Below, one piece after another: positions 10,401 through 20,964 of a stretch of DNA of 64,000 nucleotides; within the stretch, counting starts at the first letter, position 1; each line of letters starts with the position of its first letter. The translations under genes were made by a program, and so were the position numbers. The stretch covers positions 20,578,501-20,642,500 of the forward strand of contig CM020509.1 of the NCBI GenBank assembly GCA_009823395.1, read 5' to 3'. Origin of the DNA: Thamnaconus septentrionalis (lineage: Eukaryota; Chordata; Actinopteri; Tetraodontiformes; Monacanthidae). The notes beneath the pieces are model-generated. The model was not told where the DNA came from, made no database searches, and was given only the letters and a program-made list of their open reading frames with translations.

Positions 10401-10963
10401 GTTCAAAACATTCTAACTAAAAAAAAAAAAAAAAAAAATCCTTCATGCCAGTTTCAAATGAGTTGGGTGTCACTATTCAGGTGGATATGAGGGCTAAATA
10501 AAAGTAAAAACTACTTTCTAGCCAGTAGAGCTGTATTTGCAAAGTTAACATGATACTTGAATCTATCTAAAATACCTTAAGCAAATGTATTTTCATAATA
10601 TGTAGGCTATATTAATTTATTAAGTTTTGTCTCTTATATGATATCGCTGCAAAAAAAAATAAAAAAAAAAAATAAAAAAAAAGATTTAATGAGTATTATG
10701 CATGGAAAAGTACAAACTTCTTGGAAATGGTCCTGGAGGAGAGAGAGAAAATGCTTTCCCTGGAACAGGTGGGGCATAGTGGAGGAAATGGCTGAAGGAC
10801 CCTGGCGGCTCCTGTGTCGTAGCTGGATTAATTTGGTCGAACAGCGTTGAATATCTAGGGTATTATTTAAACTACAGAGGAAACATATTTCACAATTTAA
10901 AACACTTGAATGTGCACAGAATTTGTGGGACACCTTTTGATTCAAACAGTAGGCTATACTTAC
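10401..10963. other. Non-coding DNA, probable MADF-gene intron
   Basis: Contains a poly-A run (10420-10438), an A-rich run near 10651-10682 and otherwise unremarkable DNA downstream (minus strand) of the MADF donor site. The stretch at 10690-10850 stays open on both strands but matches nothing I recognise. Confidence 0.3.
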
Positions 10964-11085
10964 TTGATGAACCAATTGCTGCTGCAACAATCTCCCAGCA
11001 TTGGTCTTTTTTGCTAGAAAATGTTCTGGGGGTCATGCAACTCCCTGTGTTTCTTCACTTCCAAAATCAGCTTCACATCGTCCAT
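10964..11085 (-). pseudogene. MADF-domain protein, first exon
   Basis: Minus-strand ATG at 11085 opens a frame with MDDVKLILEVKKHRELHD. After a one-base frame break near 11025 it continues as KKDQCWEIVAAAIGSS, then meets a GTAAGT donor at 10963. This is the first half of a MADF domain: helix, charged linker, CW.I helix. The matching second half lies on the same strand near 8780. The start is chosen because it directly precedes the domain, as in other MADF proteins. The frame break makes it a pseudogene. It is probably the DNA-binding partner gene of a Harbinger element. Confidence 0.65.
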
Positions 11086-11908
11086 CTTGACTTCAGAAAA
11101 AAACAACACCCTCGACCCCCCCCCCAGGTACACCCCCCCCCCCCCACACACAGCGACCGAAAAACCAACAACATGCGCGTGCATGCACCGCACAATAAAA
11201 CCACAAACACAAAAAAAAAAGAGGGCCGACCTGGCAACCCAGAGTAGCCCGCAGACGACGGAAGTGGGTGGGGCGCAAGAACACAGCGTCCACCCCCACG
11301 GGAGACACCGTACGCCGCCTGGTGCATCTGCACCAGTAAGCCACCCGCCCAACCCCATTAATGCGGAAAAAACCCCAGCGCGCGCACACACACACACACA
11401 CACCACAGTTGCCTTGCGCAAAAACGCACACAGATGACGTGGAAAGTCTGGGTTTGTTTAAAAGGAAACAGCTCGAGACTTTCGGACCGATCCAGGAGGT
11501 ACTCAATCCGCCCCTGGGTGGCCGAAAAAGAGTTCTGTTTGCGCGTCGGTGAAGTGTCCAGCCCACCTTCCTCTCTCTCTCAGTCTCTCTTCTCTCTCCC
11601 CCCCGACGCGTTCGAGGGTCGTTGCCGAGGGAAAACTCCGTCTGGGGTTAGCGCCTTCGATGGAGTCCTTGACGGCTGCTCCTCTCCCGCATGGAAAATG
11701 ACCGTCGTCGTTGGCGTGCTCGAGGCCTCTCACACCGCCGCCTTAAATCACTTCCCAACCACACCAGGTGCGCACAGGTGCGCCATCATCATCGTCACAC
11801 CTGCGGCGACAGCCTCCCAGGATCGCACCGTGCTGGCAGGCAGGAATCTCCGTGACAAAAACTCCCTCCGTCTCTTCTCTTTTCGGTCTTTACCCATTTG
11901 TTTGTCAC
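11086..11908. other. C-rich and CA-rich region, possible Gypsy 3' LTR
   Basis: Contains C homopolymers (11118-11124, 11133-11145), a CA tract (11387-11403) and a GC-rich stretch. It begins directly after a polypurine-type tract on the minus strand (GGGGTGGGGGA) followed by TGTGACAAAC at 11909. That is where the 3' LTR of the adjacent Gypsy element should start. No matching 5' LTR or LTR end was identified. Confidence 0.35.
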
Positions 11909-12275
11909 ATCCCCCACCCCGTAGCCAGCCCAGTCCGTTGCTCACTTTCGTAAGTGTGTGTGGTTGGGGTTGGTAGAAGAAAGGGGGGGGGGGGATTAAG
12001 TGTAGAATGTTAATGTTGCGCACCTGGTGAGGCATAACAAAAAGAAAAAAAGAGGGGAAATACAGAAGGGGTCGCTGTCTAAAAACAAGGAAAATAAAAC
12101 TGGAGTGGAGTTCTTTTATCGGGGGGAGAGAGAGACAGATTGATTTTCTAGAACAATGGGGTTTTTCACCCCTGTTTAATATAAAATGAAATAATGTGAA
12201 CAAAAATCAGTTGAACCTAAATCATAAAAATCTAAAACCTAAAAGTCTAAAAAGCTAAAAGAAGTGCCCTAAAAA

Positions 12276-12536
12276 CTAAAAGCGGAGAATAAAAAAAGAG
12301 TCACTGTTGCTAAAATTAACGGGCTGGATGGGCTTCTCTGGTTGCACCCTATATACCACCCCCGTCTTTCCCACGATCTCTAAAATCACATGCGGTTCTG
12401 GACCCCACCAGGTACAAAATTTCCCTTTCCCTCGCCTGTTCCGATCTCGTACCCACACTCTCTCTCCAGGCAGCAGTGGCAATGCTTTTGCCCTCCGGTC
12501 CAAACAGGTGTTTTGTACGAGATGCCACCTTCTCAA
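12276..12536 (-). pseudogene. Gypsy integrase C-terminal module
   Basis: The minus strand encodes a basic segment (ERVWVRDRNRRGKGKF) followed by WWGPEPHVILEIVGKTGVVY. This resembles the GPY/F module that ends many Ty3/Gypsy integrases, which contacts DNA and helps multimerisation. It follows the integrase core, and the frames do not connect without a shift. Confidence 0.65.
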
Positions 12537-12587
12537 CTCTCTGTCCAGCCAAACTATATGCGAATGTCAGCCTCTTTTGATGATCTT

Positions 12588-13094
12588 TCACCCATCCACC
12601 AACGTTGTATCCAACTTGCCCAACACCACATCTACAGGGAGACGCAGGTGTCGGCCAAACATAAGGAAGGAAGGAGTGTAACCGGTCGCACTGTGTGTGG
12701 TATTGTTGTATGCATGTACGAGCTCGGACAAATACTCATGCCAGTGATCCTGTTTGGACGCCTGTGAGGACCGAAGCATACACAACAGGGTTTGGTTAAT
12801 GCGTTCAACACTGCCGTTACCAGCAGGATGGTAAGGGCTAGTGCGACTTTTGGTAATGCCATAGGTATCACACAGCTGCCTCATAAGACTTGAAGCTTGG
12901 TCCCTGGTTTGGAATGAAACCGAGCTCGGGCAACCAAATGTCTGAATAATGTGGGTCCAGAGTGCTCTCACTGTTGTTTGGGCCGTTTGGTCTCGTGTCG
13001 GGATGGCCCAGGCGAAACGAGTAAACAAATCAGTCGCAACCAAAATTCTGACGGACGTCAGTGGGCCGACGGAGTGACAAAAAGTCAAGGCCAA
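12588..13094 (-). pseudogene. Gypsy integrase catalytic core
   Basis: RNase H-fold core with ATDLFTRFAWAIPTRDQTA near its start, the SFQTRDQ segment where the second catalytic acid normally sits, and a YHPAGNGSVERIN motif containing the last catalytic glutamate. The following LVHAYNNTTHSATGYTP and LMFGRHLRLP are typical of the core's C-terminal side. About 168 codons stay open in this frame. The start overlaps the zinc-finger frame in a different register, so a frameshift separates them. Confidence 0.8.
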
Positions 13095-13326
13095 CTACTT
13101 CTAAAGGGTACGATACTGGGATAGGATTTAAAGGCGCCCTAGCTTCTACCCTCTCTTTTTGCAGGCTACAGGAGACACAACCCAGATGAAATTGACGAAC
13201 CTCTGCGTCCATGTTGGGCCACAAGAACCGGCAACGAATCCGAGAGAGGGTTCTCTCGACGCCCGCATGTGCAGCAGCTTCATGCACCTTCCTCCACGCT
13301 TCTTGGCTCCTGAAACTAGGGCACAC
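13030..13326 (-). pseudogene. Gypsy integrase zinc-binding domain
   Basis: HHCC-type finger: histidines in the KVHEAAAHAGVERT segment, then CVSC after FHLG. It is followed by the linker and the start of the core (PLEVVGLDFLSL, holding the first catalytic aspartate). This domain binds the retroelement's own cDNA ends in functional relatives. Confidence 0.75.
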
Positions 13327-13574
13327 AATCTGGGAGCAAAACTTGTTTGTCCGCGGGTCAATGATTTCACGGCAAGGTACATTGTTTTGACACTTGACTT
13401 TCTTGTATTGTTGTAGTAACCTTTGGGCTCAGACAGATAGTGCTTGTCGTTCGGATCTGGGTGGCATTGTTCGGGTTTTCACATACCTCTGGACTGCGTC
13501 TATGTCAGGGTCAGCGGTTTGTGCCTCTGCCCATTCGCCTTTGGCGCGTTCTTCCTTCTAGTGCAGGGGCTAGC

Positions 13575-14081
13575 TCAATTGCCGAAGTCACCGGGGCCAT
13601 TTCCATTCCCAATTCTCCATCTGGGCTGTTGTCTGTTCAATGAAGGGTTAGCAGGAAACCTAGACAGTGCATCTGCATTAACTTTACTTTTTCCTGAACG
13701 GTACTTGATGTTGTAGTCGAAAGAGGAAATTTGCGCGATCCAGCGTTGTTCCACTGCTCCCAAACGTGCAGTCTGTAAGTGAGTGACAGGGTTGTTGTCA
13801 GTGAACACGGTGAATTTTTTTTTTTTTTCGCTCCAGTCAGGTAGTCTCGAAATTTTTCTGCTACCTCCCACTTAAGGGCTAAAAGTTCGAGTTTGAATGA
13901 GCAGTAATATGGCATCATTCTGCTTGGTTGGTTGAAGGCTGCAGCTAGCGTAGGCTATCACCCGTTCTCGTCTGTCTTGCACTTGGGCCAACACTGCTCC
14001 TAAACCTTGATTGCTGGCATTGGTGTAAACAACAAAAGGAAGGGAGTAGTCAGCGCAGGCCAAAACAAGTGTTTCCGTCAA
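13575..14081 (-). pseudogene. Gypsy RNase H domain, two frames
   Basis: First part (14081-13872) reads YSLPFVVYTNASNQGLGAVL and RRERVIAYASCSL. The usual leading aspartate is asparagine here (YTNAS), so a catalytic residue is lost. The second part (about 13871-13575) continues with FTVFTDNNPVTHLQT and YRSGKSKVNADALSRFP. A T-rich run (13817-13828 on the plus strand) sits at the frame change. Confidence 0.75.
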
Positions 14082-14614
14082 GGCAACTGACCTGTATGTA
14101 TTGGGTGTTGAACCAAGTCTGTGCGTCCAAAATCTTCATCATGCTGTGCAAAAACTCGGCTCCACTTTCGCAACAGGGCTCTTAGATCCTCCTGTTGTCT
14201 CTCTGTGAGATTAGCACAGTTAGCAAGGTTGCTCACCTCTTTTGGGAGTTTCTGGTTCTCCTCGGTTGTGACATCCATCATCACAATTTCAACAGTGGAG
14301 TCATCTTTCATAGTCAGGTTCAGGTCTTGGGGTCCATGCACATCTGCTTCTTCAATACAATACAGTTTTGCAAGCTTCTGGGACCGACTCACAGTAACAG
14401 CGTAGGCATGTGGGCTGCAGATTCTGAGGGGGATTCTGCCGCGTTTTACCACTGCAAGCGTCTTGGCCACTCCGACATTGGTGGTTGCACATAGTGCTTC
14501 TACCAGAGCGCAGTAGTCTTTTCTTTGGCCTGTCCGAGTTCGTCCCCACACTAGCATCTCACTTCTTGGAGGAACTTTGATGCTACGCCGACTGGCTGGC
14601 CACTCAAATCCCAT
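14078..14614 (-). pseudogene. Gypsy protease-to-RT linker, RT deleted
   Basis: Contains the acidic and basic linker region and LTERQQEDLRALLRKWSRVF ending with HPIHTG, the segment that normally enters reverse transcriptase. The frame stops at once and joins the RNase H start, so the palm and fingers, including the YxDD box, are absent. Its beginning overlaps the protease stop (TGATG at 14613-14617) in another frame. Confidence 0.65.
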
Positions 14615-15030
14615 CAGCCCGTCTCCCGCAGTGGCGGCCTCGACACGCTGGCATGTGGCGAAGGCATCTCTCCAAACCGGCTGGCTCCGAAAGCTCTGTG
14701 GGAATAGGCACAGTTCTCAGGCCACTTGAAGAGGGTGTTCCAACAAGCTGTCACAACATTCATTCCCACAATGAGTGGGTGTGGGCAATGTACATCTTTG
14801 ACACTCACTACCCCACGTCCAGGTATCTTGAGGCCTTCTACCTCAACATCGAAGACCGCATAGCTGATGTATGGGATCTCAAGACCATTGGCTGCCCGCA
14901 ACTTGAACACTGCAGGACCTCCCTCTTGCTTAGCTTGGGTGAAATGTTGTTCAAAGAGACTTTGTTGCATCGATGTCACCTGGGAGCCTGTGTCGAGCAG
15001 TCCATAAAGCTCTAGTCCTTCAATACTCAC
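14614..15030 (-). pseudogene. Gypsy aspartic protease fragment
   Basis: Retroviral-type aspartic protease: GLLDTGSQVTSM near the N-terminus supplies the catalytic DTG. A hydrophobic stretch HPLIVGMNVV lies where the flap-following ILG-like motif is expected. No gag or nucleocapsid knuckles are seen upstream. Confidence 0.75.
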
Positions 15031-15254
15031 ACGTATGGTTGGACATTCCCCAACAATGGCTTCGGCGGCCCTCCTCTCCTCTGACGAGTCTTCAACCCCT
15101 GCCCCTCGGACCTCAGCAGCAGGGATGGCTAGTTTAAAACCGTTGGCGAGGCAGATGTCTGCCTACAGAACCTTGCAATATGACCTGACTACTTACGCTG
15201 TTACGCTGGGGCTGTAACATCTGTGTGTGTGTGCATGCATGCATGCGTGCGTGT
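15031..15254. other. Unassigned DNA between Gypsy remnant and foldback repeats
   Basis: Stretch ending in a GT/GCAT-rich tract (15218-15255). No feature is recognised. Confidence 0.25.
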
Positions 15255-15255
15255 A

Positions 15256-15710
15256 TTTGTTTAATCTCTCTCACACTCTGATACAATGTACTGACAAATG
15301 TGCAAATATTTCAAATTTTATTTTGAAATTAGTTCATTTTGAAAATTCACCGGATTTTCTCGTTTTTTCTTTGAGCCACCATGTTAATCAATGTGGTGGT
15401 TCACACCAGATGCGAACCAGCGCGCGGCTCGCGCCATGCATTTGTCGTTTCGCCGTCTGCTCTATTTTGTGCACAAGCCGCGAGCGATCCTCGTCAGTTG
15501 TGCAGGAAGTCGCTCAAAAAAAAGAGAGAAAATCCGGTGAATTTTCAAAATGAACTAATTTCAAAATAAAAACCAAATGACAAATTCGATCATATTTGTA
15601 TGTTATATTTGTCAGTACATTGTATCAGAGTGCGAGAGAGATTAAACAAACACACACACACACACACACACGCGCGTCTGGTGTGAACCACTACATTGAT
15701 GAACATGGGC
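15256..15710. repeat. Interleaved inverted repeats (order A, B, A', B')
   Basis: Arm A (15258-15363) pairs with A' (15526-15646): they share TTTAATCTCTCTC, ATACAATGTACTGACAAAT and TTCACCGGATTTTCTC. Arm B (15376-15410) pairs with B' (15677-15709): ATCAATGT.GTGGTTCACACC. The arms alternate rather than nest, which suggests one foldback element copied or inserted across another. A CA tract lies at 15649-15671. Related A-type sequence recurs at 39.9 kb. Confidence 0.65.
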
Positions 15711-16980
15711 GCCAAATTGAACAACTCCCTTCGCCGCGCTTCGCCGCGCTTCCGCGTCCAGTGTGAACCGGGCGTTAGCGTAGCATAGCTTTGATTGCTG
15801 TTGGTGAGGCACCAGTGCTCCAATGATCAAGTGTTACCTCAAAAACTAGAAGAACTAGCTGATGACCACCGTTAGCCTCTGAAGCTAACTAACATAGGCA
15901 GTTTCTTGGCCTCTGAAATGAACACGCGGCAAAGTTACTCACCACCACCTACGGCGCAGACGTGATCGTTATTGGCAACGCTGTCACCAACCTGGATTAG
16001 CCAAGCAAAATATGCTAATGCTAATGCTTATATTAATGTGCTCATGTAGCTAAAGTGTGCAACAGAGGTGAAACATCAATCAACACATGGGATTTTTTTT
16101 TCGTCCTCCTCTCCCTCCCCACCTCCTCCTCCTCCTCCTCCTCCAGGTCTCTCTCTCTCCCTCAGCTCAGCAGTGTCTCCTGCTTGGTTGCACCTGCTCA
16201 CACCTGAACATCGACACTCTGTTGTCCAATTATTCCGGTGCCGCCGTCACGCCTGGACGACCTCGCCGACCTCGCTGCTGTCAGGTCGCCCCCTCCTTTC
16301 TCCTCCCCGATTACCCTCCGCCCCCGCCACTTGGAGGGGACGGTGGCGCCACCGACTGACAATTGGACGCCGCTCCAGGGGCAGATGGTGTTCCTGAAGC
16401 TCAGCCCACTTCCTGATCTGCTGTCCGTCCGAAGGCTCATTTCGAAAATTTCCCAGTATCCTCCTGGCCCTTGGTTGTCTGAGATTTGACCTCTGACCTT
16501 CTCCTGCAGGTCTTCCAGGACAAACAGTGGGCGTATTCACATGGAGGAATCTGATTAAACTTTTGATCTGACAACTTAATCGAAACGAGCCGTTCACATT
16601 GGAATGGAAACCGAACTGATTCGAAACGAAACAGTTCCAAATCCACCCGGTGGATGATGAACAACATAATGATGATGATGTCATGTTATTAGAAACTGAT
16701 TTGATGAGTCTCAGCTGCTCTTCATCATCTTCTGGCTTTAATCTCTCTGATTTTTTTTTTTTTTTAACTGACGTGACATTTTTCTCTTTTTCTTTCATCT
16801 TTTACTTTTTGGGACTATCCTTTTACGCCTCGTTATTTGTTTATTTATTTTTAAAGAAAGGGCGACGTGTCTCTCTTAAAAAAAACGATTTGTTGAATAT
16901 CAGATTAAAGCGATCGTCACCATCAGATGTTTTAAAAATGAGTTTCATTCAGACAGTGACGAAGATGGCAGATGCATGAG
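15711..16980. other. Non-coding stretch with pyrimidine tracts and transposon traces
   Basis: Holds a CTC-rich tract (16108-16160), a T run (16750-16763) and a segment (16520-16640) resembling a transposon end (GTGGGCGTATTCACATGGA). Open frames here are short and compositionally biased. No gene is recognised. Confidence 0.3.
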
Positions 16981-17019
16981 ACATTACCAATTTTATCTTC
17001 ACAACACACATTTGAGTCT

Positions 17020-17200
17020 GTTGATGATGATGATGATGATGATGATGGTGGTGATGATGGTGATGATAATAATGACGATAATGGTGTTGATGATCATGAT
17101 GATAATGAAGATGATGATTGCTGATGATGGTGGTGATGATGATGATGGTGGTGATGATGATAATGATGACGATGATGCTGCTGCTGCTGCTGATGATGAT
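17020..17200. repeat. (GAT)n-type microsatellite
   Basis: Interrupted GATGAT/GGTGAT tract. The complementary (ATC)n tract lies about 430 bp downstream. Confidence 0.9.
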
Positions 17201-17292
17201 GACTATTTGTGAGCGACAAAGGTAGACGGATAAATAAAACTGAAATATCACCAAGAACAAGAAAACACTGCAGGGACACAGACCGTGTGGAC

Positions 17293-17343
17293 ATGTGTGT
17301 GTGTGTGTGTGTGTGCGTGTGTGCGTGTGTGTGTGTGTGTGTG
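17293..17343. repeat. (GT)n microsatellite
   Basis: GT tract with two GC interruptions. Confidence 0.9.
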
Positions 17344-17624
17344 CGGAGCCCGTGAAGCCTCCACCTGAACGCGGCACTCAGAGGATTGAAGTTTCCACGC
17401 CGGTGGGCAGATAAGCAGACGAGCAGAGTTCATCTCACGTTTCTCCCACTTTTATTTTCAGCCTGAACACCTCGTCAGAAGAACCTGATGAGCAGCAGAA
17501 AGTTCAGAGCTGCAACATCTCACACATCACGCGTGTTTGGAAGCCGTGACGGCGGCGCCTGCAGATGATGAAAAGAACCTGCTTCTGTCTCAACGTCATC
17601 TTAATCATGTGTAACGTCAATATC

Positions 17625-17775
17625 AACATCATCATCACCATCATCATCATCATCATCATCATCATCACCATCTTCATCATCATCATCCTCACCATCCTCA
17701 CCATTATTATCATCACCATCATCTTTATCACCATCATCATTACCATCCTCTTTATCACCATCTTCATCATCAGAA
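17625..17775. repeat. (ATC)n-type microsatellite
   Basis: Interrupted CAT/ATC tract of about 150 bp, complementary to the GAT tract at 17020-17200. Confidence 0.9.
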
Positions 17776-17899
17776 CCTCAGAGGAACCTCTGGCTCCGCC
17801 CCTTTTCCTCAGTTCTTAGTCCATGCTAATTCCCTGTTAATATTCCAGATTCTCTCAGATTCGACTCGACTGTTTAACCTTTTAATTCAATTTTTTTTT

Positions 17900-18050
17900 T
17901 TTTTTACTCCACTTCAAGACTTTGGCCTTTGACCCCCGACGACGCTGATAATTGGATGTGAAGCAGATTATCGACCTCGCCGCGTCACCGTGGGCCGTCT
18001 GTAATCAGATTACTCTGGTGTCACGGATGTGATTATCAGATTAATGCTGC
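17900..18050. other. TAAT/GATTA-rich unique island
   Basis: Contains GATAATTGGATGTGAAGCAG, TCTGTAATCAGATTACTC and GATTATCAGATTAATGC. These are clustered homeodomain-like sites without simple repeats, apart from a T run at 17890-17906. Candidate conserved noncoding element. Confidence 0.3.
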
Positions 18051-18126
18051 TCCCTCCTCCACTTTCCCTTCATCCTGCTCCTCCTCTTCTTCCTCCTCCT
18101 CCTTTTCCTCCTCCAGCCAGAATCGG

Positions 18127-18152
18127 CGTGTGTGTGTGTGTGTGTGTGTGTG
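18127..18152. repeat. (GT)n microsatellite
   Basis: Short pure GT tract after a CTCCTC-rich stretch. Confidence 0.9.
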
Positions 18153-18364
18153 TTCTCCTCCAAACGAGGCCTTCAGTTCTGTTCAGGCCGAGGCTCAACT
18201 ACAGGTCGTGTGACCTGGAGCTGAATGGCTGAATTGTGCTGGAACTTTTCCCGTTGTTGTCGCCCTGTTGAATTCAGCCAACGTTGCTAACGCAATGCCG
18301 CTAACACTGCTTGCTTAAACAGAAGGTGGGAAGAATGTGGTGGCCAGCAGGGATATAAGGCAGG

Positions 18365-18367
<3 letters not shown>

Positions 18368-18414
<47 letters not shown>
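18368..18414. repeat. (GT)n microsatellite, about 47 bp
   Basis: Pure GT tract. Confidence 0.95.
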
Positions 18415-18418
<4 letters not shown>

Positions 18419-19082
18419 CAACAGATGGCTGTAAACAGAGTCATGCAAAGCAACTAAAGTCAACCTCCAGCGCTTGCAGCGTCTCAGAGGAAATGTATGA
18501 AAACGTCTTGTGTGTTTCTTAGATTCCTCCTCCTCCTCCTCCTCCTCTTCCTCCTCCTCCTCCTTCCTCTTCCTGGGGAGGTGACACCCTCCCTCCTCAC
18601 ATCCCTCCGGCTGAGCTAAGAAACAAATAAAGCTGCTGCTGTTGCATCTCGGCTGGGATTGATCCCCAGTGAGATGTGGAGATGTGGATACTTCTCCATC
18701 TGCTCGCCGCTAATTAACAGACTCCTCCTACTCCTGGTCCTGGTCCTCTTCTTCTTCCACCTACTCTTTCTCCTCCTCGTGCTCCTACTCCTCCTGTTCC
18801 TCCTGCTCCTCCAGCTCCTCTTCTGCTCCGAAATGCCCCTTTTGGGCTCCTCCTCCTCCTCCAGGTCATCCTCCTGGTTCTCCTCCTCCAGCATCTTCTC
18901 TTCCTCTAGCCTCCTTCTGCTCTTCCTGCTCCTCCTCCACCTCCTCTTCAGGGTGTCAGCGCGGCCTGGAAAACATCTGAAACAACCGTTTATAACTCGT
19001 AAAAAATTTCCCTGAAAAAATAATATATAATTCAACACTAAGTGTGAAAACTGTTGCAAACCAGTTTAGAACTGATGAAATA

Positions 19083-19113
<31 letters not shown>

Positions 19114-19673
19114 GTGTGTGTCAGAGCCATTGTCTCAACCTTTCAGGTGCCTTCCTTTATCCTTCTGCTGCTGCCGCCAGGAGGATAACAAAATAAGTGT
19201 CCAATTAATAAATATATAAATACATACATAAATAAACACACCCAGAAAAAAAACAAGTGGCTGAAGCACTTTAATTATCTGTGAATTCTAATATTACGGT
19301 GGAAAAAAATGAGATTAAGTTTGGCAGAAGTGGGTGGCGGCAATGCTCAATTTAGTCAATTGTTAATTGCAGGGAATAAATTATTTCTTCATGCATTAAA
19401 AATCCCACTGAAAAGGAAATGACTTGTTCTTTATTCGTGTGTTTTTTTTTGTTTCGTTTTCAGGTGACACAAAATACCAAGAAATGTTCGCTTATCAGTA
19501 TAAATATTAAACGTTATTACATTGTTTTCCAATTAAAACTGAGAAAGTTGAAGTTTACTTTGGTTCAAGTGAGTAAAGTAAGTGACATCTTCTCAGCCGA
19601 GTCATATTGTTCTGACATTGACTCCTGTTTGGTGGATTGAATGATTGAAATTTGAAGAAACAAAACATACTGG
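18415..19673. other. Pyrimidine-rich DNA and an AT-rich unique island
   Basis: CTCCTC-rich tracts at 18523-18575 and 18720-18950 give long serine/leucine or arginine/glutamate frames that are not genes. A CT tract lies at 19083-19110. The part at 19255-19410 (GCACTTTAATTATCTGTGAA, AGTCAATTGTTAATTGCAG) is a TAAT-rich unique island. No gene is recognised. Confidence 0.4.
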
Positions 19674-20632
19674 TGTAACCCTGGTTATTTTTGATTAGTT
19701 TTGTTTTTTATCATGTTTCTAATTTCCCGTTGTCTTAAATGCCGCATCCGTTCGCGAGCTGGTTTCATTAGTTCCCACGAACTTGAACGCATCCTGCACC
19801 TGGGTATGAGCCGCTAGCAGCACGCTGAGCGCACATGCACAGCACGTTGCTCCGACAGCTATAAAGCTTCGAGCTACACACGCAAAAAAGGTCGGTAATA
19901 AGTTGAACAGTGTAACAAGTTGATTAATGACTGGACAATTATTATCTGTTAATTGTAGTTTTGTTGAAAATAAGTGTCAGCAGTGCTGGTTGGCTCCTGA
20001 CGGGGATCTGCGTGACAAGTTACGAGTTTTTTTCTTCTTCGAATATGCTGGTGAGTCAGCTAACCTAAGTTACGAAGTTATTGTCAATTTTGATGATATA
20101 TGTATATTTTCTTTGAATTGTATTTTTGTTTGTAGTCTGACTTGATCAAGTGAGTTTTTATTTATTTTTTTCCCCCGTTCATTGCTGCCGGCTGGACTGC
20201 GGCCTAGCAGCCAAACTAAAGCAATGTGTGTCGAGCGATGTCTTTTTTTCTTTTGTTTTTTTTGTATTCTATTGCGACATCTCTTTTTTGCACTTTCGGT
20301 GTAGACTGTTTTTTTTTTTTTTTTTTGAGGACCCAACTCAGCAGCGACACGGAGAAAGCGGGTTTCATCTGCACCGGAGCCTCCATTTCGCTGGCGCACG
20401 GATTCGTGGATGCTGCGCTGCTGCAGGGGAGTAGCGAGGAAGGTGGAAACTTCATTGAGGAGTTGTTGTTTATTTTTTTATTTTTTTTTATTTTATTTTT
20501 TATACTTTTCCCTGAGATCTCGGGTATTTTATTTTATTTTATTTTTCAATTCTATTTTTCTTCAGATCAAAATAGACAATTCACATTCGGTCCTGCAAGG
20601 ATACATTTAATTTCATTGTGAATATATTATAC

Positions 20633-20678
<46 letters not shown>

Positions 20679-20960
20679 GTGAATGTATTCCGTTATTGGA
20701 AAGACAGTTGCGCACCAGACATCATTGGAACACATTGAATTTATTGGAGAGGAATCATAATTGTTTTATGTGTGCAAGTAAACAGTCTCCCAGCAAGTGT
20801 GTGTGTGTGTGTTTTGTGTGGGTTCAGGCTCTATTTTAAGTTGCTGCTGCCAATCTCCCTTTTCTTTTTTTTCAAAACCTGCGATTGAACTGAGCTTTAT
20901 AGCCCTCGTTACAAGATTTCATTTGTCGTGGAACAGTTAGAGACCCAGACGCAGGTTACA
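19674..20960 (+). mobile_element. Solo LTR, 1287 bp, with 4-bp target duplication
   Basis: Begins TGTAACCCTGG and ends GCAGGTTACA, giving 7-bp inverted termini TGTAACC/GGTTACA. CTGG flanks it directly on both sides (19670-19673 and 20961-20964), a 4-bp target duplication. A TATAAA box lies at 19860-19865, near the plus-strand start. The interior carries T-rich runs and a (TTA)n tract (20634-20678). No retroelement genes adjoin, so this looks like a recombined solo LTR. It lies next to Tc1 transposase remains. Confidence 0.6.
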
Positions 20961-20964
20961 CTGG

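Larger units (their letters stand above)
11909..15030 (-). mobile_element. Ty3/Gypsy retrotransposon remnant, pol without RT core
   Basis: Minus-strand order is protease, pre-RT linker, RNase H, integrase zinc finger, integrase core and a C-terminal module, then a non-coding stretch and a polypurine-like tract at about 11910-11920. This order (integrase after RNase H) defines Ty3/Gypsy. No gag is visible upstream of 15030. The central reverse transcriptase (about 200 codons expected) is missing at a junction near 14081. Several frame changes separate the domains. It is a non-functional, deleted copy and cannot be placed in a clade here. Confidence 0.85.

Noticed and set aside
9853..10416. AACATTCTAA repeats as target duplication of the solo LTR
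   Set aside because: They are 7 and 6 bp away from the TG/CA ends, and LTR elements make 4-6 bp duplications directly at the ends.
11014..11976. Several frames of 110-180 codons on both strands
   Set aside because: GC- and C-rich DNA with homopolymers. None shows a known motif, except the short MADF exon overlapping the lower end on the minus strand.
18616..19059. Arginine/glutamate-rich frame
   Set aside because: It is the complement of a CTCCTC-rich tract and is compositionally trivial.
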